From NCBI GenBank assembly GCA_964579825.1, contig CAZOHT010000007.1, positions 1 to 64,000 on the forward strand: 64,000 bases of DNA, written 5' to 3'. Below are positions 1 through 7,639 of the stretch, in pieces. The first letter of the stretch is position 1. Every line of letters starts with the position of its first letter. The stretch is from SPCO01 sp964579825 (GTDB lineage Bacteria; Chloroflexota; Limnocylindria; Limnocylindrales; CSP1-4). Made by a program: the position numbers and the translations under genes. A model generated the notes under the pieces. That model had not been told where the DNA came from, made no database searches, and saw only the letters and a list, made by a program, of their open reading frames with translations.

Positions 1-2
1 CG

Positions 3-905
3 GTCTGGCTGGACGCGGCCCAGGCGGCCGAGACGGCCGTCACCCTGTCGCCACAAGGTCATCGCGGCGGCTCGTACATCGGGACGGACGGCGCCATCGA
101 TCCGCCTCGCAACGTTCGGGCGTATTCGCTTGCGATGCAGGCCGCTGGGGTGGAGCTGCGCGAACGGACCGCGTTCACCGGCCTGCGCACGGAGCCGATT
201 GCGGGCGGCGGCCAGCGCGTCACCGGCGTCCATACGCCGACCGGGACGATCGACACAGAACGCGTCCTGCTGACCGGCGGGCCGAGCCTGCGCGCGGTCG
301 GCAAGCTGGCCGGTGTCCGGATCCCGGCCGGTGCCGCTCGCCACACGGTCTGCGTGCTCGAGCCGCATCCAGCCTTCGACCTGCCGCGCATGCCGATGGT
401 GTTCGACATCGGCGAGGGGCTGTACTGGCGCCTCGAGGAAGGTGGGCTGCTGTTCGGCTACAGCGATCCGGACGAGACGCCGGGCGAGGCGCGCCAGATC
501 GACTGGCCCTACCACGAGCGCATGCGGGCGCGGCTGGAAGGGCTGGTGCCGGTCACGAAGGGGCTCGGCCTGCGCAAGATCTGGGTGGCGACCATCGACT
601 ACACGCCGGACCACATGCCGATCCTGGGTCCGGCCCTGCTGCCGGACGGTTCGGCGATCGAGGGGGTCACGGTCGCCTCGCCAGGCGGCCACGGGATGAT
701 GTGGGGGCCGGGGGTGGCGCGGGTCGCCGCGGATCTCGCGCTGCGTGGCCGGACGGACCTGATCGACGTGACCGATCTGGGCCTCGACCGCTTCGATGCG
801 AACGGGGTCAGCCGCCTGGCGACGGACCCCATCGCGCTGCCGTTCCCGCTGATCGCTGGGGACGACGACGAGGCGCCGACATTCGTACCGGCCGGAGCCG
901 GCTAG
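3..905 (+). CDS. FAD-dependent oxidoreductase (DAO family), C-terminal part
   Basis: The open frame is already open at base 3 and ends with TAG at 903-905, so the N-terminus with the FAD-binding Rossmann motif lies outside the window. The visible 300 residues look like the C-terminal two thirds of a D-amino acid oxidase or sarcosine/glycine oxidase family flavoenzyme. The segment around residue 190 has the late-domain IWVATIDYTPDHMPILGP signature, and a GGHGMMWGPGVARVAADLA stretch matches the C-terminal FAD-contacting Gly-His-Gly region. Such enzymes oxidise amines or imino acids, passing electrons to oxygen or a quinone. The substrate cannot be told from this fragment. The next gene, arsM, is convergent. 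Confidence 0.7.
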   Translation, partial: VWLDAAQAAETAVTLSPQGHRGGSYIGTDGAIDPPRNVRAYSLAMQAAGVELRERTAFTGLRTEPIAGGGQRVTGVHTPTGTIDTERVLLTGGPSLRAVGKLAGVRIPAGAARHTVCVLEPHPAFDLPRMPMVFDIGEGLYWRLEEGGLLFGYSDPDETPGEARQIDWPYHERMRARLEGLVPVTKGLGLRKIWVATIDYTPDHMPILGPALLPDGSAIEGVTVASPGGHGMMWGPGVARVAADLALRGRTDLIDVTDLGLDRFDANGVSRLATDPIALPFPLIAGDDDEAPTFVPAGAG

Positions 906-995
906 GGATCCGTCGATCCGGCCGGGCGCTCATCGCGGCCATCACGAGCGCGGGGGGCACGCGAAGTCGAGCGTGATCCGCTCGTCTCGGTCGGG

Positions 996-1865
996 TCAGC
1001 AGCAGCCCGATCCGCCGCAGCACGACGCTTCGGGCGCCATCGTCAGGTCGAGCTTCGCGGGCTTCGGGAGGTCGACCGCCCGGATGTCCGAGGCGGACCA
1101 GCTGGCCGGCTTCGTGGCCCGGATGATCGCGCCGTGGAGCCCGTCCGCGACCTCGTGGGTCGGCTCGACGGTGATGTCGGTCAGCCCGGCCGCGTCTAGA
1201 CCGGCTCGATACTCGGAGAACGAGAGCGCCCCGGCGATGCAGCCGACGAAGCTGCCGCGGGTCGCGCGTTCGGCGGGGGCGAGGGCGTCGTCCGCGACCA
1301 CGTCACTGATGCCGACCCGGCCGCCCGGTCGCAGGACCCGGGCGATCTCGGCGAGGACGGTCGCCTTGTCCGCGGACAGGTTGACGACGCAATTGCTGAT
1401 GACGACATCCACCGATGCATCGCCGAGCGGGATGGATTCGATCCGGCCCTTGCGGAACTCGACGTTGGTCGCACCGGCCTCCACCGCGTTGGTGCGTGCG
1501 AGCTGGAGCATCTCGTCGGTCATGTCGAGGCCGTACGCGAACCCGGTGGGGCCGACACGTTGGGCGGAGAGCAGGACGTCGATCCCGCCACCAGACCCGA
1601 GGTCCAGGACGGTTTCGCCTTCGCGCAGGTCGGCGACCGCGATCGGATTGCCGCAGCCGAGGCTGGCGAGGACCGCGGCCTCGGGCAGGGACGCGCGATC
1701 CGTGGCGTCGTACAGGATCTCCCCGAATCCCGGGCCGTCGGACGTGCCGCAACAGCCGGCGCCAGTGATGGACCCGCTCAGGACCGCCCGCGCCGTCTCA
1801 GCGTAGCGGTCGCGGACCTCGTCCACGATGGGGTCGGACGAGATGGTGGAAACGGACGCGGTCAT
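996..1865 (-). CDS. arsM: Arsenite S-adenosylmethionine methyltransferase
   Basis: This 289-residue class I methyltransferase carries the SAM motif VLDLGSGGGID near residue 87. Cysteines 71, 159 and 209 sit where ArsM enzymes bind As(III) thiols (SNCVVNL and FVGCIAGALS contexts). The family methylates trihydrosphere arsenite to volatile or less retained methylarsenicals in the cytoplasm. Two further Cys pairs are visible: C38-C39 near the N-terminus and a C-terminal tail CCGGSGCC. The gene follows a 75-codon Cys-tailed ORF on the same strand and shares its promoter, divergent from arsR, so control by ArsR and arsenite is expected. Family assignment is firm; the tail function is not established. 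Confidence 0.93.
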   Translation of the reverse strand: MTASVSTISSDPIVDEVRDRYAETARAVLSGSITGAGCCGTSDGPGFGEILYDATDRASLPEAAVLASLGCGNPIAVADLREGETVLDLGSGGGIDVLLSAQRVGPTGFAYGLDMTDEMLQLARTNAVEAGATNVEFRKGRIESIPLGDASVDVVISNCVVNLSADKATVLAEIARVLRPGGRVGISDVVADDALAPAERATRGSFVGCIAGALSFSEYRAGLDAAGLTDITVEPTHEVADGLHGAIIRATKPASWSASDIRAVDLPKPAKLDLTMAPEASCCGGSGCC

Positions 1866-1913
1866 CGGAGGCTCCTCGGTGGGGTTCGGTATCGGCCGAT
1901 GCGTGGAGTCGGG

Positions 1914-2141
1914 TCAGGCCGGGCAGCAGTCGGGCTCGGCCTGAGTCCCGTTGAACGTGAAGCGGGCTCGCAGGTCGCCCAACGTCTTGGCGATGGCGGC
2001 CGACCGCCGCGCCCGACTGGCCGCGCGTCGCTCCGAGTGGGCTTCGTGGACCGCCTGCAGGTGCTGCATCTGGCGCGCCTCTGCGTGGATCTCTCCGCGG
2101 GTCCCGCCGGTGAGCATCCAGCTGCCGAGTGATTGGTTCAT
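1914..2141 (-). CDS. Small Cys-tailed hypothetical protein in ars locus
   Basis: I do not recognise this 75-residue protein. The ATG at 2141 is preceded by a clear GGGAGG ribosome site about 6 bases upstream, which decides the start over an upstream in-frame ATG at 2183. The sequence is hydrophilic with an Arg/Ala-rich central helix and ends in DCCPA, a vicinal cysteine pair. It lies between the divergent promoter and arsM, 48 bases before arsM, and is probably the first gene of an arsenic-induced transcript. A metalloid-binding or ArsM-accessory role is only an inference from the Cys pair and position. Confidence 0.65.
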   Translation of the reverse strand: MNQSLGSWMLTGGTRGEIHAEARQMQHLQAVHEAHSERRAASRARRSAAIAKTLGDLRARFTFNGTQAEPDCCPA

Positions 2142-2184
2142 CGTGTGCCTCCCTTGGCCTCGTGTCGGTTCGTGTATCGACATG

Positions 2185-2238
2185 TGTCAATATACCGTCA
2201 TATCGAATCTTGTCAATATCGAAATCCAACGATATGCT
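2185..2238. promoter_or_regulatory. Divergent, overlapping ars promoters with operator-like repeats
   Basis: On the plus strand, TTGTCA (2210-2215) and TATGCT (2233-2238) are 17 bases apart, and the arsR ATG at 2246 is 13 bases after the start of the -10 box. On the minus strand, TTGACA (2216-2211) and TATATT (2194-2189) are 16 apart and drive the small ORF and arsM. The two -35 boxes overlap. Repeats TGTCAATAT (2185-2193, 2211-2219) and the inverted pair CATATCG (2199-2205) / CGATATG (2230-2236) cover both promoters and are the likely ArsR operator. This is the most AT-rich stretch nearby. Confidence 0.75.
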
Positions 2239-2245
2239 GGCCCGC

Positions 2246-2599
2246 ATGACACGCACGAAGTCGCTCTCGACGGATCCCGATGTCCGCCTCCTGGCGGCTC
2301 TCGCCGATCCGACGCGCCTCGCGATCATCCGCCAACTGGCCGCCGAGATCGAGACGTGCGCGTGCGACTTCACCGAGGGCTGCCAAGTCGGCCAGCCGAC
2401 GGTCTCGCATCACCTTCGTGTGCTGCGGGAGGCGGGGCTTGTGACCTCCGAGCGGCGCGGCCAGTGGATCTTCTACCGCATCGCCCCGGGCGTCGCCGAG
2501 CGCCTCGCCGGGATCGCTCGCACGCTCGTCCCCGGTGGGCTGATGACCGTCTCCGAGCTGGCTGCGACGCGGGGGAGTGGGGCTCGCCCAAGCGCGTAA
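2246..2599 (+). CDS. arsR: ArsR-family arsenite-responsive repressor
   Basis: This 117-residue winged-helix protein has the ArsR core LLAALADPTRLAIIRQL and the recognition helix QPTVSHHLRVLREAGLV. Cysteines 38, 40 and 46 (ETCAC...GC) correspond to the classical As(III) sensor site at the start of the DNA-binding helix of ArsR. In the family, arsenite binding releases the repressor from its operator. I chose the ATG at 2246 because a TATGCT box ends 8 bases before it, giving a leaderless transcript; an ATG at 2234 in the same frame lies inside the promoter. It is divergent from arsM and overlaps its operator, so it should repress both directions. Confidence 0.9.
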   Translation: MTRTKSLSTDPDVRLLAALADPTRLAIIRQLAAEIETCACDFTEGCQVGQPTVSHHLRVLREAGLVTSERRGQWIFYRIAPGVAERLAGIARTLVPGGLMTVSELAATRGSGARPSA

Positions 2600-2701
2600 G
2601 CAGACGTGGCGGTCGTCGAGTGCGTAGGCGGGATCGGCGCTCGCCGACCGGGACGCCCTTCCTGGCCACGCCTCACACCGGCTCGCATCTGGTGGTTGCG
2701 G

Positions 2702-2796
2702 ATCCGCTACGAACGCCTCGTGGATCGATGCTCAGAGGGCTCGCACGGGGCCGTTTCGGTCTCGTCCCACGCTCAGCCGTTCGAGATGTGCACCTG
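2702..2796 (+). repeat. 95-bp intergenic element, copy 1
   Basis: The left arm 2702-2731 matches 19720-19749, sharing CCTCGTGGA and CGAT blocks. The right arm 2761-2796 matches 19778-19813 at about 85 percent (CACGCT, GATGTGCA, CTG shared). An inverted copy lies at 44926-45020. No ORF or transposase is associated, so a non-autonomous element or a structured RNA is possible. Confidence 0.6.
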
Positions 2797-2886
2797 CGAG
2801 TCACGCGGACCCGCGCGTTCGGCCGCGTGCGTCCCGGGCCCCGAGTTCGAGTCCCTCGCCTGGACACGCCCTTCCCTGGCCATGGC

Positions 2887-2968
2887 GATATCGACGCCAT
2901 CGCTACGACCCGCGCTGGACAGCCACCAAGGGCCGCCTGTTGCATTGCCCATTTCGAGGGCGCCGGGA
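2887..2968 (+). repeat. Truncated copy of 156-bp inverted-repeat element
   Basis: The 21 bases 2887-2907 are identical to 37946-37966, the left end of a full 156-bp element (starting GATATCGACGCCATCGCTAC). The expected opposite end near 3042 is not present, where sixA now lies, so this copy is truncated. The right boundary is uncertain. Confidence 0.55.
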
Positions 2969-3478
2969 TCAGCGGTCCGGCTTCAGCAGGTCCGGGGGGA
3001 CGAGCCAGCGCATCGTGGCCCGTCCCGGTTCGAAGGGCCGCTCCGCATCGATCCGGGCGAAGGAGCCCTTGCGCATCGGGACACCGAGACCGCCACACAA
3101 TTTGACCACGAGGTCGCTGAAGTCCGGATCGTGGCCGACCAGGATGGGGGAGACCGGGTCGCCGGCATCGCGCAGGATCGCGTCGAGAACGCTCAACCCC
3201 ACGTCGCCGGCCAGGCGGTCGTCGGTCCCCACCGGCACGCCGAGGCACTCGGCGACGATCTCGGCTGTCTGGGCGGCCCGGATCTTGGGCGACGTGATGA
3301 TGGCGTCCGTCCGGAAGCCGATCCCCGCGAGGAACCGACCCAGACGATCCGCCTGGCGCTCGCCTTTCCCCGAGAGCGGTCGGGCCTCGTCCGGACCTTC
3401 CCACTCGAACGGATCGCCGGCATGCGCGTGGCGCAGCAGATGCAACTGGACGGCTTGGATCGGGTCCAGGTCGGTCAC
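2969..3478 (-). CDS. sixA: SixA-like histidine phosphatase
   Basis: This 169-residue protein starts with the phosphohistidine phosphatase signature LLRHAHAG (RH catalytic pair) and has the second conserved region VGHDPDFSDLV near residue 125 with its catalytic His. Length fits the single-domain SixA family, which removes phosphate from phosphohistidine, for example on His-containing phosphotransfer domains. It starts with GTG and overlaps the arsC stop by 4 bases (GTGA), so it is translationally coupled as the last gene of the pst-phoU-arsC operon. Its target here is unknown; phosphate signalling is an inference from context. Confidence 0.85.
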   Translation of the reverse strand: MTDLDPIQAVQLHLLRHAHAGDPFEWEGPDEARPLSGKGERQADRLGRFLAGIGFRTDAIITSPKIRAAQTAEIVAECLGVPVGTDDRLAGDVGLSVLDAILRDAGDPVSPILVGHDPDFSDLVVKLCGGLGVPMRKGSFARIDAERPFEPGRATMRWLVPPDLLKPDR

Positions 3479-3987
3479 GGCTGGACCGCAGCGTGCTTGC
3501 GCAGGGCGAGCGGGATGAACAGGTGGACGCGCTCACCGATCTGGGTGAAGACGCGCCGGAACACGGCCAGCCGCGCCTCATCACTCCCCTCGGCCGCGGC
3601 CGGGTCCTCGTATCCCCAGTGCAGCCGCGCTCCCTCGCCCGGAAAGACCGGGCACGACTGACGGGCCTGGTCGCACACGGTGATGACGTAGTCGAAGGAC
3701 TGGCCGGCGAACTCGTCGACCGACTTCGAGCGTGCGAACGACCCGTCGATCCCGGCCTCGGCGAGGACGTGCAGTGTGAGCGGGTTCACGCCGCGTGGCT
3801 CGGTGCCGGCGCTGTGGACCTCGAAGGCCGCGCCACCGTGCGTCCGCAGGAGCGCCTCGGCCATGACGCTGCGAGCCGAATTGCCGGTGCAGACCACCAG
3901 GACCCGGATGGGCGGGTCCTCACCGGCCGTCACGCGCTCGGGTCCACCGCCGGCCGCCGCGCGCTGGGCAGCGCCACCGGCCGTCAC
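3475..3987 (-). CDS. arsC: Thioredoxin-coupled arsenate reductase, low-MW phosphatase fold
   Basis: The protein contains the P-loop CTGNSARS (CX5R) near residue 33 and the resolving pair in TVCDQARQSCPVFPG, the three-cysteine arrangement of thioredoxin-dependent ArsC enzymes that reduce arsenate to arsenite. The first 18 residues are a low-complexity extension. A second GTG at 3933 gives a family-typical start, but GTG at 3987 overlaps the phoU stop by 4 bases and suggests coupling. It is placed after pstSCAB-phoU, so arsenate entering by the phosphate transporter would be reduced by a protein from the same mRNA, while arsM and arsR lie just beyond. Confidence 0.88.
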   Translation of the reverse strand: MTAGGAAQRAAAGGGPERVTAGEDPPIRVLVVCTGNSARSVMAEALLRTHGGAAFEVHSAGTEPRGVNPLTLHVLAEAGIDGSFARSKSVDEFAGQSFDYVITVCDQARQSCPVFPGEGARLHWGYEDPAAAEGSDEARLAVFRRVFTQIGERVHLFIPLALRKHAAVQP

Positions 3988-4745
3988 GGGTTCAGGTCCT
4001 CCACGTCGCCGGTCACCAGGTAGACGATATCCTCGGAGATGTTCGTGGCACGGTCGCCGATCCGTTCCAGGTAGTGCGATGCGATGACGATCCGCGTCCC
4101 GCGCTCCACGTTGGCCGGGTCCGCGCGCATCAGTTCGATCGCGGTGTCGAACGTCGCGTGGTAGAGCCGGTCGATCTCGTCGTCCTCGACGGCGACCTCT
4201 CGAGCGCGGATCGCGTCCGCTTCCACCAACGCGCGCAGGACGCCGTGAACCAGGACGGCCGCCCGTTCGGCCATCTCGGGCAGGTGGACGTAGCCCTCGA
4301 GCGGCGGCTCCGGGGCGAGCTTGAGGACCTGCTTGGCGACCGAGGCCGCGTGGTCGCCCATCCGCTCCAGTTCGTACGTCACGTGGTCCAGCGTGAGCAG
4401 GTAGCGCAGATCGCGCGCGACCGGCCCCTGCGTCGCGATCGCGACCGAGATGAGGCGGGAGACGGCGCGTTGCGCGTCGTTGATGGCCGTGTCGCCCGTG
4501 ATGACGTCGAGGGCGAGGGCGGCGTCGTGGGCCTCGAGCGACCGGCTTGCCGCCCGGATGGCCGCCTCCACGAGCGTCCCCATCCGCAGGACGGCGTCGC
4601 GGATGACCGCCTCCTGGGCATCGAGCGCCTCGCGGGAGGCCTGATTGGCGTGCGGTGGGCCAGCCGCATCGGCCGCGGCGTGCTCCACGATCGCGTCGAC
4701 CTGGGTGCCGATCGTCGTGCCGGTGGACTGGCTGTCGTCCGTCAT
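3984..4745 (-). CDS. phoU: Phosphate signalling protein PhoU
   Basis: This 253-residue all-helical protein has the duplicated PhoU domain with metal-binding motifs of the E-x-x-x-D type, visible in YELERMGDHAASVAK and HYLERIGDRATNISEDIVYL. PhoU links the Pst transporter to the PhoR-type sensor kinase and restrains phosphate uptake. An N-terminal extension of about 35 residues is polar and probably disordered. It begins 13 bases after pstB and overlaps arsC, in the same operon. Confidence 0.93.
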   Translation of the reverse strand: MTDDSQSTGTTIGTQVDAIVEHAAADAAGPPHANQASREALDAQEAVIRDAVLRMGTLVEAAIRAASRSLEAHDAALALDVITGDTAINDAQRAVSRLISVAIATQGPVARDLRYLLTLDHVTYELERMGDHAASVAKQVLKLAPEPPLEGYVHLPEMAERAAVLVHGVLRALVEADAIRAREVAVEDDEIDRLYHATFDTAIELMRADPANVERGTRIVIASHYLERIGDRATNISEDIVYLVTGDVEDLNP

Positions 4746-4758
4746 CGGGTCGTCTCCC

Positions 4759-5679
4759 TCAGCCGAACCGACCGGACACGTAGTCCTCGGTCAACTGGTG
4801 CTGCGGGTTGGTGAAGATCCCCACGGTGTCGCCCTGTTCCACCACGTAGCCCGCCCGGTCCTCGCCCATGGTCAGGAAGACCGTGGTGTCAGAGGCGCGC
4901 GCGGCCTGCTGCATGTTGTGGGTGACGATGAGGATCGTGTAGTCCCGTTTGAGCTCAGCCATCAGCTCCTCGATCTGGAGCGTGGAACGCGGGTCGAGTG
5001 CGGAGCACGGCTCGTCCATGAGGATGACCTCCGGCTCCACCGCGATCGTCCGGGCGATGCACAGCCGCTGCTGCTGACCGCCGGACAGGGCCATGCCGGA
5101 CTCCTTGAGCTTGTCCTTGACGTCGTCCCACAAGGCGGCACGGCGCAGACTTCGCTCCACGAGCTCGTGGATGTCGCCCTTGTACCCGTTGATCCGCGGC
5201 CCGAAGGCGACGTTGTCGAAGATCGACTTCGGGAACGGGTTGGGCTTCTGGAAGACCATGCCGATCCGGCGCCGGACGGCGACCGGGTCCACGTTCCTGG
5301 CGAACAGGTCCTGGCCGTCGAGGGTGATGCGGCCCTCGCTGCGGAACGATGGGACGAGGTCGTTCATCCGGTTGAGCGTCCGCAGCACCGTCGTCTTGCC
5401 GCAGCCGGACGGACCGATCAGCGCCGTGATCCGCTGCCGCTCGATGCGGAGGTCCACGTCACGGACCGCCCGGAACGAGCCGTAGTAGAGCGAGACCCCG
5501 GCGAGCTCGATGACGGGTGGACCAGCCGAGTCGTCCGTGCCACCACCGTCGGGTGGGTCCGTCCGGGACACCGCTCTTGCGTCGATATGGATGGATGGGG
5601 TCGTGGGACCCGCGGCCGCCTCGTCCGGCGTGACTTCCACCGGGGTGTCGAGCGTGGACCCGGCCTGGACGGCGGTCAA
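4759..5679 (-). CDS. pstB: Phosphate ABC transporter ATP-binding protein
   Basis: The ATPase domain shows Walker A GPSGCGKTT, the Q-loop QKPNPFPKSIFDN typical of PstB, signature LSGGQQQRLCIARTI and Walker B VILMDEP. I place the start at TTG 5679, preceded by GAGGAG 7 bases upstream and lying 11 bases after the pstA stop. This leaves about 55 non-conserved residues before the ATPase core, so a later start cannot be excluded. PstB energises high-affinity phosphate import together with PstA and PstC at the inner face of the membrane. Confidence 0.93.
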   Translation of the reverse strand: MTAVQAGSTLDTPVEVTPDEAAAGPTTPSIHIDARAVSRTDPPDGGGTDDSAGPPVIELAGVSLYYGSFRAVRDVDLRIERQRITALIGPSGCGKTTVLRTLNRMNDLVPSFRSEGRITLDGQDLFARNVDPVAVRRRIGMVFQKPNPFPKSIFDNVAFGPRINGYKGDIHELVERSLRRAALWDDVKDKLKESGMALSGGQQQRLCIARTIAVEPEVILMDEPCSALDPRSTLQIEELMAELKRDYTILIVTHNMQQAARASDTTVFLTMGEDRAGYVVEQGDTVGIFTNPQHQLTEDYVSGRFG

Positions 5680-5690
5680 GGGCGTCTCCT

Positions 5691-6614
5691 CTACCACTGG
5701 ATGTGCCTGGACAGCCTGGCCCGGACGAGCAGGGCGAGCAGGTTCAGGATGAAGATGAGGACCAGGACGACGATGATCGTCGCGGCCGCGAGGCCCTGGA
5801 AGTCCTCCTGGGGGCGCTGGGCCCAGTTGAAGATCTGGATGGGCAGGACGCTGAAGCGGCCCTCGACCGGGTGTGGCGCGGTCAGGACGAACGTCGCCGC
5901 ACCGACGACCACCAGCGGCGCAGCCTCCCCGATCGCGCGGGCCATCGCAAGGATGATCCCGGTCAGGATCCCGGGTGCGGCGGCCGGCAGGACCGAGCCT
6001 CGGACCATCTGCCAGCGACTGGCGCCCAGGGCGTAGGCCCCCTCGCGTTGGGCCTGCGGCACCGCACGCAGCGCCTCGATGCTGGCGATAATCACGAGGG
6101 GCAGGATCACGAGGGCGAGCGTCGCCGCACCCGACAACAAGACCGGTCCGAGGCCCAAGAGGCGCACGAAGATCGCCAGCCCGAAGATGCCGTAGATGAT
6201 CGACGGCACCCCGGCGAGGTTGCTGATGTTCGTCTGCATCAAGCGGGTGAAGCGGTTGTCCGGGGCGTATTCCGCGAGGTAGATGGCCGCGCCGATGCCC
6301 AGGGGAAAGGTCATGGCAGCCACCATGATGGCGAGCTCGATCGAGCCGATGAGGGCCGGCCAGATGCCCGCGTTCTCCGGCCGCCGCGACGGGACCCCGG
6401 TCAGGAAGTCGACGCTGAGCCACGGCACGCCGGTGACCAGGACGTTCAGCAGGAGCGCGATCAGGGCCAGGATCAGGATCGCGATGGCGGTCAGACAGAG
6501 CCCGTAGAACAGGGTGCCCGTCAGCTTCCGCCGCATCAGCGCCGGCTCGAACCGGGGCGTGCTCGGCAGGCCGTGGGCGCTCGGAGCCGACGGGGACGCG
6601 GTCTGGCCGGTCAT
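5691..6614 (-). CDS. pstA: Phosphate ABC transporter permease PstA
   Basis: A 307-residue membrane protein with six predicted transmembrane segments and the permease EAA-like loop EALRAVPQAQREGAYALGASRWQ, split here between flanking helices. Its ATG overlaps the pstC stop by one base (ATGA), and pstB follows. The N-terminal 30 residues are cytoplasmic and unconserved. It forms the phosphate channel with PstC. Confidence 0.93.
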   Translation of the reverse strand: MTGQTASPSAPSAHGLPSTPRFEPALMRRKLTGTLFYGLCLTAIAILILALIALLLNVLVTGVPWLSVDFLTGVPSRRPENAGIWPALIGSIELAIMVAAMTFPLGIGAAIYLAEYAPDNRFTRLMQTNISNLAGVPSIIYGIFGLAIFVRLLGLGPVLLSGAATLALVILPLVIIASIEALRAVPQAQREGAYALGASRWQMVRGSVLPAAAPGILTGIILAMARAIGEAAPLVVVGAATFVLTAPHPVEGRFSVLPIQIFNWAQRPQEDFQGLAAATIIVVLVLIFILNLLALLVRARLSRHIQW

Positions 6615-7525
6615 CAGTAGGCCGTCCGGAACCGGCGCACGAACCAGGCACTCACCAGGTTCAGGGCGAAGGTCATCAGGAACAGGACCATCGCGACCGC
6701 GAACAGCGACAGGAACTGGACGGAGCCCTGGGAGGTCTCGCCCTGGACGATCTGGACGATGAAGGCCGTCATCGTCTGGACGCTCTCGAGCGGGTTGAAC
6801 GACAACTGCGGGAACGTGCCGACGGCGAGCACGACGGCCATCGTCTCGCCCACCGCCCGGCTCATCGCCAGGATGACCGACGCCATGATCCCGGAGACGG
6901 CGGCCGGCAGGACCACCTTGCGCACGACCTCGAACCTGGTGGCGCCCATCGCGTAGGCGCCCTCACGCAGGCCGCGCGGCACGGCTCGCATCGCGTCCTC
7001 GGAGATCGACGCGATCAGTGGTGTGATGAGGATGCCGACGACGATGCCGCCCGCGAGGGCGGAGAACGGTCCGATGGCGCTGCCGAAGATCGGCTTCAGG
7101 ACCTCCGGCGAGAGGAAGTTGATGGCGAAGAAGCCGAGCACGATCGTCGGGATCCCGGCGATCGTCTCCAGGACGGGCTTGACGATGCCACGGACCCGGT
7201 TCGAGGCGTACTCGGACAGGAGGATGGCGGACAGGAGGCCGAGCGGGACGCCGATCACCATCGCGATGGTGGCCACCAGCAGCGTGCCGCTGACCAGCGC
7301 CAGGACGCCGAACTGGTAGGGCTGGATGGATGCGGACCAGACGGTCCCCGTGAGGAACGCGATCGGGTTGACGATCTGGAAGAACTCGAAGGTCTGGTAG
7401 GCCAGGATGACGACGATCCCGATCGTGGTGACGACGCCGAGCGCGGCAGCCACGAACAGGAGCGATTCGATGATCCGTTCGGACCAGGGTCGTCGCCGGG
7501 TCAGCTGGATGGGGGCTGTGGCCAT
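6614..7525 (-). CDS. pstC: Phosphate ABC transporter permease PstC
   Basis: This 303-residue protein has six hydrophobic segments and the PstC permease loop with RAVPRGLREGAYAMGATR followed by FEVVRKVVLPAA. It lacks the large inserts of some PstC proteins and matches the standard length. It is separated from pstS by 114 bases that contain a hairpin, and overlaps pstA by one base. Confidence 0.93.
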   Translation of the reverse strand: MATAPIQLTRRRPWSERIIESLLFVAAALGVVTTIGIVVILAYQTFEFFQIVNPIAFLTGTVWSASIQPYQFGVLALVSGTLLVATIAMVIGVPLGLLSAILLSEYASNRVRGIVKPVLETIAGIPTIVLGFFAINFLSPEVLKPIFGSAIGPFSALAGGIVVGILITPLIASISEDAMRAVPRGLREGAYAMGATRFEVVRKVVLPAAVSGIMASVILAMSRAVGETMAVVLAVGTFPQLSFNPLESVQTMTAFIVQIVQGETSQGSVQFLSLFAVAMVLFLMTFALNLVSAWFVRRFRTAY

Positions 7526-7587
7526 CGGTCGTTGGATCCTCGGCTGTGGGCTCGTGCAGCCTATCGCACGGGTGGCAACGAGCGCGA

Positions 7588-7618
7588 CGCCCCGGACCGT
7601 TCCGAGTCGGTCGGGGCG
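7588..7618 (-). promoter_or_regulatory. Intercistronic hairpin between pstS and pstC
   Basis: The arms CGCCCCGGACCG (7588-7599) and CGGTCGGGGCG (7608-7618) pair with one bulge around an 8-base loop. It lies just after the pstS stop with no U-run. Such a stem could stabilise or partly terminate the pstS message, allowing more binding protein than permease; this is inference. Confidence 0.5.
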
Positions 7619-7639
7619 CCGCGTTCGAGGAGGAGAGGC

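Larger units (their letters stand above)
2600..2968. other. Gene-free stretch holding two repeat elements
   Basis: No convincing gene is visible. The stretch contains one copy of the 95-bp element (2702-2796) and a truncated copy of the 156-bp element (from 2887). It separates arsR from the convergent end of the pst-arsC-sixA operon. Confidence 0.6.

Noticed and set aside
5680..6651. Long open frame that extends pstB upstream by 320 codons, as if a fusion protein
   Set aside because: The upstream part runs opposite-frame through pstA and is Arg/Pro/Gly filler; the TTG at 5679 has a ribosome site and gives a normal PstB.
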